64,000 bases of DNA. Source: Lytechinus variegatus (Eukaryota; Echinodermata; Echinoidea; Temnopleuroida; Toxopneustidae). The notes below the pieces were generated by a model that saw only the letters and a program-made list of their open reading frames with translations, was not told where the DNA came from and searched no databases. The stretch covers positions 29,651,783-29,715,782 of the forward strand of contig NC_054751.1 in assembly GCF_018143015.1 (NCBI RefSeq), written 5' to 3'. The translations under genes were made by a program, and so were the position numbers. Of the stretch, positions 11,301 through 21,176 are shown piece after piece; position 1 is the first letter of the stretch, and each line of letters begins with the position of its first letter.

Positions 11301-11858
11301 CATGTAAAATTGCAAACACATTAACTTAAATTTGTTTTTATTTCATATTATTAAACAATTTTAGAACAAACACTTGCCCTGACAAACACAATCATACAAT
11401 GTGATTAAAACTGGAATAGTGATTTACACATATTTTGTTACATTTAATTATCATATATTTATTCATTTATCTATTTCTTTCTTTCTTATTTATCTATTTA
11501 TTTATTCACTACTTTTACCTCCTTTTCTCTCTCTCTTGTCTCATACAGATATGAACTTTCACTTTGCAATCTTAGATTCTATTAAAAATTGCAATAAATT
11601 TCCATTCTCAGATTCATTCATTCCTTCCTTCATTCATTTTTTTAATTAATTAATTTATTATTTATCATTATTCTATAGCTTAAGGGGGGAGGGGGCAACA
11701 TGCTTGGTTACCTAAAAACATAAATAGCAGAGGCTTAAAACCCTTGGCTTACCACATGTTCCACAGTCTGGTCTGTCGCAATCTGGAGGTTGGCAGGAAA
11801 GGACCAAGCCAAATCCACAAACCAAAGTAACAAACAGGAATCTCTTTGATAACACCAT
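8168..11858 (-). CDS. Secreted cysteine-rich protein of unknown family, 3'-incomplete
   Basis: Five minus-strand exons join in phase: 11858-11753, 10985-10953, 10591-10541, 8727-8648 and 8336-8168. All four internal introns begin GT and end AG, and every junction falls after the first codon base except the last internal one, which is at a codon boundary. They give 146 complete codons plus one base, so at least one 3' exon is missing. The product begins MVLSKRFLFVTLVCGFG, a clear signal peptide to about residue 21, followed by a Cys-dense stretch (SCQPPDCDRPDCGTCGNACC, near residues 21-40) including a CC pair. A less cysteine-rich domain follows, with GGDDGRYTF, YNDTLNFAF and DAGQNYKNL blocks. 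I do not recognise the family, and secretion is inferred from the leader. Introns contain a MITE and a foldback complex. A noncoding first exon probably lies near 14061-14160. Confidence 0.75.
8648..8727 (-). CDS. Secreted-protein gene, 80-bp exon
   Basis: The exon lies between TTTTTTTAG and GTACTGTA on the minus strand and encodes GDDGRYTFIGSDDLRKYKV and the residues after it, ending FILQ at a codon boundary. Confidence 0.7.
8784..9372. mobile_element. MITE with TTAAAGGGGAATCCAG ends
   Basis: The left end TTAAAGGGGAATCCAGCC matches the right end GGTTGGATTCCCCTGTTAA when inverted. Inward similarity continues (for example TGAAAGAAATCAAACAAGC against its counterpart near 9310). No coding capacity. 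It sits in an intron of the secreted-protein gene and belongs to the broad TTAAAGG group found repeatedly in this window. Confidence 0.7.
9419..9879. mobile_element. Foldback element, near-complete palindrome
   Basis: The first about 180 bases (from TTGCTGATGTGGTTTACGG) return inverted as the last about 180 (to CCGTAAACCACATCAGCA) with very few mismatches. The central about 100 bases include GACTCGACGTTTCGGACAG facing CTGTCCGTCTTCAGGAGC. It would form a long hairpin. It is in an intron of the secreted-protein gene. Confidence 0.8.
9877..10362. mobile_element. Second non-autonomous inverted-repeat element abutting the foldback
   Basis: The left end has AGGCGGTTTCAAACCGCCT, itself a palindrome, continuing CGA; the right end inverted reads GAGGTGGTTTCAGACCGCCT then CGA. 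The interior is CpG-rich with several repeats of GTTCCCGTAATTTGC-like motifs and a palindrome around GATCGGGGTAAATTTCCCGATC (10287-10310). The outer right end (TTGCTGAGGTGGTTT inverted) resembles the outer left end of the foldback (TTGCTGATGTGGTTT), so the two may form one composite element. Confidence 0.55.
10541..10591 (-). CDS. Secreted-protein gene, 51-bp exon
   Basis: The exon lies between TTTTTACAG and GTAAGGTT on the minus strand and encodes APSEKVFDAYVDGLKR with a split codon at each end. It keeps the frame with both neighbours. Confidence 0.7.
10790..10870. repeat. Low-complexity AT/CT stretch in intron
   Basis: ATATATAT and pyrimidine-rich tracts with a poly-C run near 10860. No gene feature. 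Confidence 0.5.
10953..10985 (-). CDS. Secreted-protein gene, 33-bp micro-exon
   Basis: A 33-base exon lies between TTCTTCAG and GTAAGTAT on the minus strand. It encodes NACCTLELVF and splits a codon at each end. The length keeps the frame exactly between its neighbours, which supports this tiny exon despite its size. Confidence 0.7.
11533..11574 (+). other. Inverted partial copy of the signal-peptide exon's acceptor region
   Basis: CTCTTGTCTCATACAG followed by ATATGAACTTTCACTTTGCA on the plus strand closely matches the minus-strand acceptor and 5' untranslated sequence at 11921-11880 (CTCTTGTCTTATACAG then ATTTGAACTTTCAATTTGCA). It is about 42 bases with a few mismatches. It keeps an acceptor-like AG but leads into no sizeable frame, so it is probably a decayed inverted duplicate. 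Confidence 0.55.
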
Positions 11859-11905
11859 CTTCAATCTTAGACTCAATTCCAAAATTGCAAATTGAAAGTT
11901 CAAAT
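11753..11905 (-). CDS. Secreted-protein gene, exon with start codon and signal peptide
   Basis: On the minus strand an acceptor (TCTTATACAG) precedes position 11905. The exon has 47 bases of 5' untranslated sequence, then ATG at 11858-11856 and 35 codons plus one base, ending at the donor G|GTAAGCC at 11753. An acceptor before the ATG means a non-coding exon lies further upstream. Confidence 0.75.
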
Positions 11906-12019
11906 CTGTATAAGACAAGAGTGAGAAAAAAAAATGAGCTAACAGTAGTGCTGTAAAATGAGAAAATAAACTATGCTTGGAAATTAGAAAAAAAATCCCA
12001 AACAAGGCTATCATGAATC

Positions 12020-12930
12020 TAATGGATTTTTTATATCAAAGAAAAAGGTTAAGGCTGTTTAGCCTTTGTTCTGCAGCTAGAACCTATACTATTTATTTAG
12101 AATCAACATATCATGCAATACAATAATGCAAATTTCCATATCTTGCTGTGATCATTGAACTGAGGTGTGACATGCAACCCTCCAATGTAATTCTCACTAC
12201 TTCAATCCAGATTACTCATTTTGCAAACAATCTTAAATAAATGAATGTCTGACTGCTGTTGCATCATTGACTTTTGTACAGTATGTGTTACAATCATTTT
12301 AATTTCAGAATCAGAATTTTAGATCAAATTAAATCATCTCTCTCTCACAAAAAAAAATCATGAGCACTGAAGTACTGTGAGCCAATTATCACAGAAAGGT
12401 GTGAAATTATGCATTATTGCACTTATGATTCAGTAAAAATTAAAACTGAAAGAATAATACCAATTAAAATTGAGTAAACCTGGACAAACAAAAGTTATGA
12501 GCATTCGAATGTTGAGAAAATTGATACTAATGTAGATTCTCCCATTGACAATTACAGCAATGAGAACAAGATCTGTCATGTACATGTCACACTACAACTT
12601 TCCCCATTGAAACTTGAAAGTATATACCCCACATCAAAACACTTCTTTTTGTTTATCATAATGACAGGGTAAACCATTCATCCATTAATGTTATAAAACC
12701 TTTCTCACCCTGCGAGTAAAAAAGAAAAAAGTTTCAGTGGAATAACATGTGTGACATCACAGGGACACAGATTTTGGTAATGCCAATGAATATGGGAGGA
12801 ATCATGACATCAAAATTCAAAGTAATCAAACAAATTATAGCTAACTTTTTAATCTAAGTTCATTCAATCCTCCTCTAATTTTCTTTGATAGGCTTCTTTG
12901 GGCGTTTCATTCATTCTCCTTCCATACAAG
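12020..12930. other. Intronic non-coding sequence
   Basis: AT-rich sequence inside the probable first intron of the minus-strand secreted-protein gene. I see no exon, RNA gene or clear repeat boundary. Confidence 0.4.
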
Positions 12931-12937
12931 TCCACCA

Positions 12938-13959
12938 GGGGCCAGTTTCTCAACACATGGACAAGTTAGTCATATCTTTATCCACCAACCACGGAGTTAG
13001 TTCCAATCTTACTAAACCTGTTTCTCGAAAGGCTTCCTAACTAGAATACCTTGATATCGATGCTATCGGTAAAAAGAGCAGATGAGATGTAGCCTTAGTC
13101 ACAAAATATCATAATTTTCAAAAAGAAAAATTATGACAAAATTGCAAATATTGTGATGAATTGGGAAATAAATCTTTTCAAAATAATAGCACAGGTGAAT
13201 TATGCATCATACATACCTAGACCATGAAGACTGGAGAATTAAATTGCAGAGAAATTAAATTATAATTCATTTCATGACTAAAAAATCACGTGTGGATGTT
13301 GAGATGGGTACTCCCGGGATATCCAATTTTAATAGTTTATAAAAGTAAACCATAACGGTTTTCTTTGTAAAATGATAACAATTATATGGTCTTTTACGAT
13401 TCAAAATGTCATTTAAATATAGTTTGACAAAACATATTTAATCATTGATACCGAAAAATACGATATTTGACAAATTATATGCACAAATTAGAGATAGAAT
13501 TTATCCAATTGCTAATAGGGGTCTGAAAACAACAAAAACGAGTTCAGTTATGGATGGCCTGACGTGTTAGAATCTTTGATTAAATCATTTTACTATTTCA
13601 AAAAGAATGGTTTTGTGGCATTTTACCAACAGTTTTTATAGTTTCTTTGTATTACAATTATCATTGAATGCATTATCCCACTTGTTTTGTGATGTAATTT
13701 CAACCTCTATGATTGATTACGTAAGATTATAATTTTAAAATTTCCACGCACTTTTGCTTGTCATAGTCTACCCACGTGATGCCACTACGTCATCAAGAAA
13801 GAAGTTATGACAGATTCGGAGGTGTCATAAATATTAAGTGAGTTTGTTATACCCGATCTTGGTAAAACAGGCTTCATGAAACGGTTAGCGGACAAGTAGC
13901 TCACTATCTCCGATTTAGTCAAGAAGTTAGACTTATGATGGTGTTGAGAAACGGGCCCC
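12938..13959. mobile_element. Non-autonomous DNA transposon, about 1 kb
   Basis: The left end GGGGCCAGTTTCTCAACA and the right end inverted, GGGGCCCGTTTCTCAACA, match closely, and inverted similarity extends through ACTAAATCGG/TAGTTAGTTCC-like sequence for about 70 bases. The interior is AT-rich and non-coding. It ends five bases before the palindrome that follows. Confidence 0.6.
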
Positions 13960-13963
13960 AGAG

Positions 13964-14400
13964 CCCAGGAGTCGACCGTGCAAAATGAGGGAGACACAGG
14001 ACTGGGGTAGATTCTGGTCTCAATATTAATAAAACGTGGAAACAGAAATTATGCACTTACCACGATTATATGGATGAAGGTGACACACAAATCCTGACAT
14101 CGAGGCACAGACTGGACCCTCGATAAAAAAAACAAATTATAGCCTCGGTCTCGATCGGCCATTTTGTTTTGAATTTTGAAAGAAGGAGAGGTATCGGCTA
14201 TCACGACAGAACTTTTCGTTTTTTTTTAGATTGGCCAGTCTGTGCCTTGATGTCAAGATTTGTGTGTCACGATAGACCTTCATCCATATAATCGTGGTAC
14301 GGTAAGTGCATACTTTCTGTTTCCACATTTTATTAAGATTACTATTGAGACCCCAATCTACCCTAGTTTCTCCCTTGTTTTGCACTGTCGACTCACTGGG
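13964..14400. repeat. Large palindrome holding a probable divergent first-exon/promoter region
   Basis: Arms 13964-14118 and 14233-14400 are inverted copies with modest divergence, separated by about 115 bases. Each arm holds a donor-like site: minus strand ...ATAATCGTG|GTAAGTGC at 14061, plus strand ...CGTGGTACG|GTAAGTGC near 14300. The centre has GGCCATTTTG, a YY1/initiator-like motif. The minus donor fits a non-coding first exon for the secreted-protein gene, whose coding exon starts with an acceptor at 11905. Transcription from either side is inference. Confidence 0.6.
14061..14165 (-). other. Candidate non-coding first exon of the secreted-protein gene
   Basis: The minus-strand donor GTG|GTAAGTGCAT at 14061 precedes an intron that could end at the acceptor before 11905. 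Upstream bases include AAAATGGCCGATC, a YY1-like core-promoter motif that also holds an ATG opening a short frame. The transcription start is not defined, so the right boundary is approximate. Confidence 0.35.
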
Positions 14401-14590
14401 TTAAATCTAACCATGGTCTACATGTAACTATCTCTAACATTCACTTCAGCAATCTCAGTCTGCTACGATCAGACACTCACACTCAACACCCTATCGTTCA
14501 GTTCACACATACTAAAGACCGGTATATTGTAAAGAGACACAGTGACTGTGACTGACACTGGCAGACAGAGCTAAAATAATAGTATACCTC

Positions 14591-14828
14591 TAGTCTTGAG
14601 GACTCCATGATGTCTTTTTTAAATACTTTGACATAGATCTATACTTATTCATTATTGGAGTCCTGAACCACCCTTCATATATGTATAAGAGACACATGTA
14701 AACAAAGATGGATTTCCCTAAGAAATCCATCTTTTAATATAAAAATCATGTAAATTGTTGTGATTTTATTAATCTCTACACCTTCCTACACCTAATGCAT
14801 AGGAAGGTTAACAATGGTCAATTAAAAT
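14591..14828 (+). repeat. Left arm of a 240-bp inverted repeat
   Basis: This arm begins TAGTCTTGAGGACTCCATGA and returns inverted at 16193-16437. It contains a small hairpin, AGATGGATTTC...GAAATCCATCT, and the block CTACACCTTCCTACAC. The arms differ by scattered substitutions and small indels. Confidence 0.75.
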
Positions 14829-15319
14829 TACTAGCAGCAATTACCCGTGGCAGCACAGGGGGTAGGAGTCATTTTTCTTTATCAAAGTGTGTGTGGGGGG
14901 GGGGGGCCGGGAGGGGGAGGGGGTGACATTCTTGTATGTACAGCTAGACTGCCTATTCACACTGAAAGCCAAGCAGTTTATTGATGAAATATATTTAGAC
15001 AACTGATTCATAGCAGATTTCTCTTTCAATATAGATAGGAGGTTCAATTAAGTTAAGCATCTTGGGTTGAATTGGAGGAAGAACTTCAATAATCATAACA
15101 GAGTGAAATCCAAATCTAACTATAAAATGGAAAAATGTATTAGAACACGGTGTATTCAGTAAGCAGTCAAGAGGCAATTATTGTGATATAGAAATGTTAT
15201 GATTACATGTATTGGGTCAGAAATAAATATGTAAGTACATTGCACATGTACCTTACAATGTACATTAGACTGCGGTTGTTTGTACTTTTTAAATTAAAGG
15301 TTGCTCAATCATATATAAG

Positions 15320-15610
15320 TATGGCAGGATGTCGAAAAGAAGTGAGAGTGAGAGAAAGGGGGGTGATAAAATGAGTAAGACGTACAGAAACAGAGGTGGG
15401 AAAAATGAGTCAGACAGACAGTGAGGAAAATGAGAGACAGAGAATGGGAAAAATGAGAGACAGAGGGGAAAATGAATGACGGAGAGATAGACAGACAGTG
15501 GGAAAAATGAATGAGAGAGACAGAGAGTGGGGAAAATGAGACAGTTGGGAAAATGAATGTGAGAGACAGTGGGAAAATCAGAGATAGAGAAATTAAAGAA
15601 TACAAAAGAG
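15320..15610. repeat. Degenerate GAGACAGA/GGGAAAAATGA minisatellite
   Basis: Irregular repeats of GGGAAAAATGA and GAGAGACAGAGAG type fill about 290 bases. The pyrimidine-rich complement gives spurious serine/leucine/phenylalanine frames on the minus strand. Confidence 0.7.
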
Positions 15611-16192
15611 CGAGATAGAGAGAGAAAAGGTTTTAGATGTGAAGGAGCTAAAATATCTGCACACAATAAGCTCATTTGTGTAGTGTTACCACTTGTATTT
15701 CGCTGACCCAAGAGAGGTAAAAGGGACTGGGAACTTCGAAGCTATACTCAGGGCTGCGAAAAGGAATGCCAAAAAGTTACGATTTGTAAAAAAACTTTAA
15801 AAAATGCGACCAAAATACCACAAACAACCCCCCTCATGACAATTTAAACAATTTAACCATGTTTAGAAAAAAAATCCAGCTCGATTGAGTGGAAAACCAC
15901 GGAGAAAAGCTGCGTCAAACAAACGGAAGGACACACAAGATTAGCCAAATTTATATAGTAAGGATTATTTATTAGCCCTATGTAATTTTTATACTAATTG
16001 TTTATAATCACTTAATAAATTTTAGCATTTGTGAAATAATAAATTTTATCTATAAATTGTTCTTCAAAACAGCATCGCTAACCAGATCTACGTCAAGCGG
16101 TCCAAGAGTCAACCTTATTGTATTGCTTTGTGCACATTTGGATCGAGGGATCTACACGACATCGGTCTGGTAAGAAACCTTCATTTTTTAAC

Positions 16193-16437
16193 ATTTTAAC
16201 TGATTAAACCTTCCTAACGTTACGCATTAGGCATAGAAAGGTGTAGAGATTAATAAAATCACAACAATTTACATGATTTTTATATTAAAAGATGGATTTC
16301 TTAATCTTAAGTTAGGGAAATCCATCTGTGTTTACAATGTGTCTCTTGTACTGAAGGGCGGTTCAAGACTCCAATGATCAAGAAGTATATATTTCAAAGT
16401 AATTAAAAAAGACATCATCATGGAGTCCTCAAGACTA
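16193..16437 (-). repeat. Right arm of the 240-bp inverted repeat
   Basis: Reverse complement of 14591-14828 with substitutions, including GATGGATTTC and the hairpin partner, ending TGGAGTCCTCAAGACTA. With the left arm it brackets about 1.36 kb that holds a minisatellite, poly-G tract and unique sequence. It could be an element's termini or an inverted duplication. Confidence 0.75.
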
Positions 16438-16759
16438 CCTCACGCCACGGTTCGGTTTCGACCTCGTCCAGCGGCCTGTGCTGTGGCTGTGCCCACGTTC
16501 ACTCGTCCCGAGTCCCGGTACTTCACCTACATGTATACAGCTCAGCTGCGCCTTCGCTTCGCCTTAGCTCTACTGGTGCAGCCCGGTTTGGTCAAACAGC
16601 TACAGTACAGACAGTACTTCAGTTGCTTTCTCTTGTGAGGGCTTGAGAGTTCTCACTGTAAAGTCTGTAGGAAAGTGAATGAATGAAGAATGTAAACAGT
16701 GTCCGTCCGTCCAGAACTGAAATGAGATCACGGGATCATGCTAGCAGCCTACAGTAACT

Positions 16760-16771
16760 TGCGCATGCGCG
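16760..16771. promoter_or_regulatory. NRF1-like palindromic motif
   Basis: TGCGCATGCGCG matches the NRF1 core TGCGCATGCGC exactly, within a CpG-richer stretch at 16420-16870. This is the kind of site found in CpG promoters. Possible association with the start of the minus-strand gene to the left is inference. Confidence 0.35.
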
Positions 16772-16900
16772 CGAAATACACTTGGCTAATTAAAACTAGC
16801 TGCAAATTTCTGTCTGCTCTTCTGTGGCGCTGACTCGTTGCCAATCTACCACCATGACACCATGCGTAGCCAGTGGACCTGGGGCCCCGTCCCGGGGGGG

Positions 16901-16964
16901 GGGGCCGTTTCATAAAAAGTTACAACTGTTACAAAAAAAGTAAGTCCTTTATGAAACCGGCCCC
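16901..16964. mobile_element. Miniature foldback, GGGGCCGTTTCATAAA ends
   Basis: GGGGCCGTTTCATAAAAAG and CTTTATGAAACCGGCCCC face each other across about 30 bases. Other longer elements with GTTTCATAAA near their ends occur at 25791-26354 and 63113-63283. Confidence 0.6.
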
Positions 16965-17339
16965 AGGCCTAGCTAGAACCAAGGAGATATCACCTCTCCT
17001 TGACCAAACTAGCAACAAAGTCTAGAGCACTGATACGGTGGGGGGAGCGAGCCTATTCTAGATATGAGTGTATCGATGGAGCCGAACTATTTTCAAGGGT
17101 GAACATGTGAAATTTGCATAATGGTCAGTGGCCACGGAACGGTTTTCAAAGTCGCTGGGTGGCCTAAGCATGATGCAGATTGTTCATGTTTTTGCCGGTT
17201 TTGGGAAAAATGTGGGCCGTCTGTTCAAGTCCCCCTCCCCTCAACCCCCAGGGGCGTCGATCCATTTTTCTGATGGGGGGGGGGCAAAATCATTAACATT
17301 CCAAAGGCGCTGGATCGTGCAAGACACCCACACATGCAT

Positions 17340-17361
17340 ACACACACACACACACACACAT

Positions 17362-17417
<56 letters not shown>
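17340..17417. repeat. (CA)n then (TA)n microsatellite
   Basis: Alternating CA then TA dinucleotides for about 75 bases. Frames across it are artefacts. Confidence 0.95.
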
Positions 17418-17420
<3 letters not shown>

Positions 17421-17468
17421 GAATGCGAAACAAATTCACGAGTAATGCAGTTTTTGTAATGCCAACAA

Positions 17469-17976
17469 TTAAAGGGGAAGTTCACCCTGAAGAAAACTTT
17501 GTTGTAAAAATAGCAGAAAAAATAGTAAAAAATATTGGTGAAGGTTTGAGGAAAATCCGTTAAAGAGTAAGAAAGTTATTAGAGTTCAAAGTTTTGGATT
17601 TGTGACGTCATAAACGAGCAGCTGCCCCATGTGTTATGTAATATAAAATGCATGAATTTCAAATTTTGAATGGTTCCTGATGACTTAATTTTGTTTTCTA
17701 TTCATGATCGGGTGTGAAATGATTGGTCTATTGATATAAAAAAGGTACAGTGAAAACCATTTTCAATTTTCTGAGAAAATGACATTTCATTGATTTTTTT
17801 ACCATTCGCTATGTAGGAATGCTGCTCGCATATGACGTCACAAATCAAATAATTGAAATTCTAATAACTTTTTAATTATTTGATGAATTTTTCTCAAACC
17901 TTCGGCAATATTTTTTATTATTTTTTCTGCTATTTTTACAATAAACTTTTTGTCAGGGTGAACTTCCAACCTTTAA
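17469..17976. mobile_element. MITE, TTAAAGGGGAAGTTCACCCTG ends (copy 1)
   Basis: TTAAAGGGGAAGTTCACCCT at the left pairs inverted with AGGGTGAACTTCCAACCTTTAA at the right. Inward similarity continues over most of the element, e.g. TTTGTGACGTCATAAA against its partner TATGACGTCACAAATC. Nested within hAT-like element A. A related copy lies at 29238-30071. Confidence 0.75.
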
Positions 17977-18339
17977 GTTCTTTTATTCACTCTCCAAATT
18001 TTCGGTAGACCTCTACCTTCTTCAGGGAAGATTCGTGAATTGTGACAAGTTTGAATGACAGTTGTTTTTATTAAAGCGTGCGCGATCTCAGCGGGACTAG
18101 GGTAACTGCTGCTAGGTGCGCAAAATGCTGTTATTAATGTATATTGCGCGCTTTTTGGTAAAATATCATTAATGACGTAAGTTACGTAATATACGTAATA
18201 ATAAAAGAATATGATTTAAGTTTTGTAACAATGAAAAGAAGTTCGTAATAATAAGAGTGTCTAGCTGAGATCGCGCACGCTGCAATGTGCAATATATATA
18301 TATGACTCATAAGACACAGACACGTATCTCACCAACAAA

Positions 18340-18870
18340 TTAATGCAAGCGCGAAGCGCGAGCTGATATTTTTTAGTATACTGACAGGAAAAGCGTGCCT
18401 GTTTATAGAACCGTTTGTAGTAACTCATGAGGAGGATACATATCTCACTACACAGATAGTACGAGTGCCTAGAGTGAGCTAAAATTTCTTTATATTCTGA
18501 CCTGGAAGCTTGATATTCTAAGCATTTTTGGTACCAATGATTAAGATTTGTATCTAAAGAAGAATAGATGCGAGCGCGAAGCGCGAGCTGAAAATTTTGA
18601 TTTTTCGATCTGAAAAAATAACAATTTAATGGACGTTTTCGATAAAGAACAAGATACATATCCAAGAAAAGATGAATGCAAATCGAAGCAGTTCTTTTAA
18701 GGCTATAAAGTGAAAAAAGTGAAAACGGGACATTTGCACTCACCTATTTAATTATGAAAAGTATGGGTTTTTGCTACAGAAATGATGCGAGCGTGAAGCG
18801 CGAGCTGAAATTTTTTATATTTCAATCAGAAAAGCGGGCACTTTGAGCACGATTTTAAATAAAGAACGAG
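18340..18870. repeat. Degenerate repeats with GCGAAGCGCGAGC cores
   Basis: Cores GCGCGAAGCGCGAGCTGA (about 18352), GCGCGAAGCGCGAGCTGA (about 18574) and GCGTGAAGCGCGAGCTGA (about 18790) each precede A/T-rich sequence resembling AAAATTTT...ATCTGAAAA. The same motif in the other orientation recurs at 35490-35970. Confidence 0.65.
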
Positions 18871-19059
18871 TTGTGTATCTCATTCTCGCTTGCTGAACAT
18901 TACATTCTAGTTTTTTTTGCCATATTCGGAATTATTGGGGGGGCAAAATGATATGTTTGCCCCCCCCCCCAATATTTTCATTGGTGGGGCGATCGCCCCC
19001 CTGCCCCCCCCCCCCCAGGATCGACGCCTCTGCTCAACCCGGGTTCAGCGACCCCGGAT

Positions 19060-20110
19060 TGCATCGCAATGATCGAAGGGGTCTAGATTTAGAGGAAATT
19101 TCAGTCCTGATTATTTTCTTTAATTTAATTGTGGCACATTTTACCGTCTGAAAAAAAAAACAAAGCATTATATTGTTATCAACGCTAGGCATATTTTAAC
19201 AATTTCTCTATTTTTTACAGTACTTATGCAACACATGTGTCCGGATAAATACTCATTATGTTGTAGACGTGTCGAGCAGTCAGGTTCACCCCTGGATCTG
19301 CCTGTGACACCTACTACCAGTAGTGGGTTAACTTATACATACACTGATCAGCTAGTGGCTTACTGGGGTATATGATAGTGTGACTTGCGAGCGAGTGAAA
19401 CGAGCAAGCAAAAATGTCGAGCTTTTTATTACAAAAATCTAATTTTGTGATAGATTCAATTATTTAAAAAAAAGTATAATGTTTCACTATTTTCCTAAAA
19501 GTTTCCTTCTGCCCCGCCCCCCCCCCCCTTCCCGCAATCGTAAAAATTTAGGATTAGATTTAGATTTAGATTTATTTATTTCCGTTCAATTAACAAATTA
19601 AACAAAATCGAAGCCAATAGTATATATTCAAAATAATACAGATAGTTCAATGACACTTCAAAACAAATTAAGATAAAGTAACTTAACTTGCCGAGAAAAA
19701 CAATGCTTGCATAATTAAAAGGCATTTTTTGTTGAGGCAATTCGGTTTAAACGACTTATTAGATAATTCCAATACTTATCTACATGCACTATAAGAAATC
19801 CGAAGGAAACTGACGAACATGCATGTGAGTGTGCCATCCATGAATCCAATTTTTTTTAGTAAAAACAATCCAAGTATGTATAATGCATTTTTATACCACT
19901 TAAAAATAAGGATGCATGTTCTAAAGTACATGTAAAAGATGTTTCTAACTTTCTATATTGCACAACAATATCACGGCTCATACTTTTTCGAATTACAAGT
20001 AGTTTAGAAACCGAACTTTATTGTGGGACGAATCAGTGAGCCAGATTATACCTACTATAGCATTTAATTTAATCAAACCTAACCTTCTTTCTGAAGGCAA
20101 GACCTCAAAC
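19060..20110. other. Non-coding sequence with a LINE 3' tail
   Basis: Mostly AT-rich and without exons. At 19549-19650 a TTAGATTTAGATTTAG microsatellite precedes ATTTATTTCCGTTCAATTAAC on the plus strand. Read on the minus strand this resembles the 3' end of a non-LTR retrotransposon with a short-repeat tail, about like that at 38355-38470; the 5' extent is unclear. Confidence 0.4.
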
Positions 20111-20116
20111 AGGTAG

Positions 20117-20470
20117 TTAAAGGTCAAGTTCACCCCAGAAGAAAGTTTATTTTAATCAATAGAGAAAAATAGAAGAAGCATAACACTGAAAATTTTATCA
20201 AAGTCGGATGTAAAATAAGAAAGTTATGACAATTAAAAGTTGGTTTTGCTTATTTTTCACAAAACATTACGGTATGCTCAATTCAGTGATAGGCAAATAA
20301 GAATCGATGACGTCCCTCACTATTCTTTTTTTTTCTTCGCTTTATGCAATAATTCGATTTTCACGGATTTGCCAATAATTATATCGGACCCTCTTGTTTA
20401 CTCGCTCTTTTTACAACACTTTGCATTTTCTGAAAATCCTCCTCTCGACATGCTCCAAACCAAGTATTAA
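20117..20470. mobile_element. Partial TTAAAGG-type MITE
   Basis: TTAAAGGTCAAGTTCACCCC followed by TTTTAATCAATAGAGAAAAATAG and GGATGTAAAATAAGAAAGTTATG closely resembles the left half of the element at 30778. I cannot find a matching right end, so it looks truncated. Confidence 0.5.
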
Positions 20471-20832
20471 ACACAAATTCAAAAAGAAGAGGCTCTCTGT
20501 CATTCTTCGAATCAATTTATTCATGTTCTTGAAAAGTCGAAATTTTGCCCCTTAAAGACATTTTACTTTATCATTACGCTTGGAAGCTTGGTGTGATCGT
20601 CAAATTTTCTTTGACTTTTCTCATTTTCTCGGCATCAACTTGACGTCAATTTTGGGATATTCTTCAAATTGGACACGCAAACCTTTCTTCGGATCTACAA
20701 GTGTATCCGAATTTCTCGCTATCTTCAACTTCATTCAGAGATGGCGAATCTCTAATCAGTGACGTCGATTTGGGATCGTGTGATTAGCATGGAATGTGTT
20801 TTTTTGCCGTGTAATTAAGAAATTTTTCTTAC

Positions 20833-21176
20833 ATGGCTGAACGGCAAGGGATGCCGAAGTGTTTCGTTGTCCGGCATGAAGGCAACGAGTCAAATGAACA
20901 CTTATCTACAATGATGTGGGTTCGCCGACGTCAGCTTGCACTGCCCCTGCAGAAATCAGCGGCAATTCAAAGTGACCAGAAGGGGCGATTCTCCCGCCCG
21001 TCTACCTCAGCGACGGGGTCCGACTTGGGCTGTGTGAAATTGTGTTGGAATGCGAATAGGCGAATCCAAGATCAGATCCAAAGTAGATTGTACTACCATC
21101 TCACCCCGGTCAATATTTCATCAGAATCAACAGATGGGTGTGGAGCTGTATTTAATCTAGAATTTTCTCCAATTGG
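20833..21176 (+). CDS. DCAF10: DCAF10 exon 1
   Basis: 344 coding bases from ATG to the donor TTGG|GTAATT. Encodes the N-terminal region and the start of the first WD repeat (GAVFNLEFSP). It ends two bases into a glycine codon. Confidence 0.85.

Larger units (their letters stand above)
17249..19032. mobile_element. hAT-like element A with GCGAAGCGCGAGC array
   Basis: The left end CAGGGGCGTCGATCC and the right end inverted, CAGAGGCGTCGATCC, form terminal repeats starting CAG. CTCAACCC occurs on both sides (17240-17247 and 19033-19040), an 8-bp target duplication allowing one extra C in the left C run; 8-bp duplication and CAG ends are hAT hallmarks. Inside are a CA/TA microsatellite, a MITE (17469-17976) and at least three copies of GCGAAGCGCGAGCTGA about 200-250 bp apart. 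No transposase frame was recognised, so it is non-autonomous. Confidence 0.6.

Noticed and set aside
15289-15711. 140-codon minus-strand frame rich in Ser, Leu, Phe and Pro
   Set aside because: It is the complement of a GAGACAGA-type minisatellite.
17128-17563. Frames over the CA/TA tract
   Set aside because: Thr/His and Tyr/Ile runs come from the microsatellite.
18261-18743. 160-codon minus-strand frame
   Set aside because: It crosses repeated GCGAAGCGCGAGC units inside hAT-like element A, with no motif or start context.
18340-18870. CRISPR-like array
   Set aside because: The repeated core is short and degenerate with irregular spacing, in an animal genome; it is a transposon-internal repeat.
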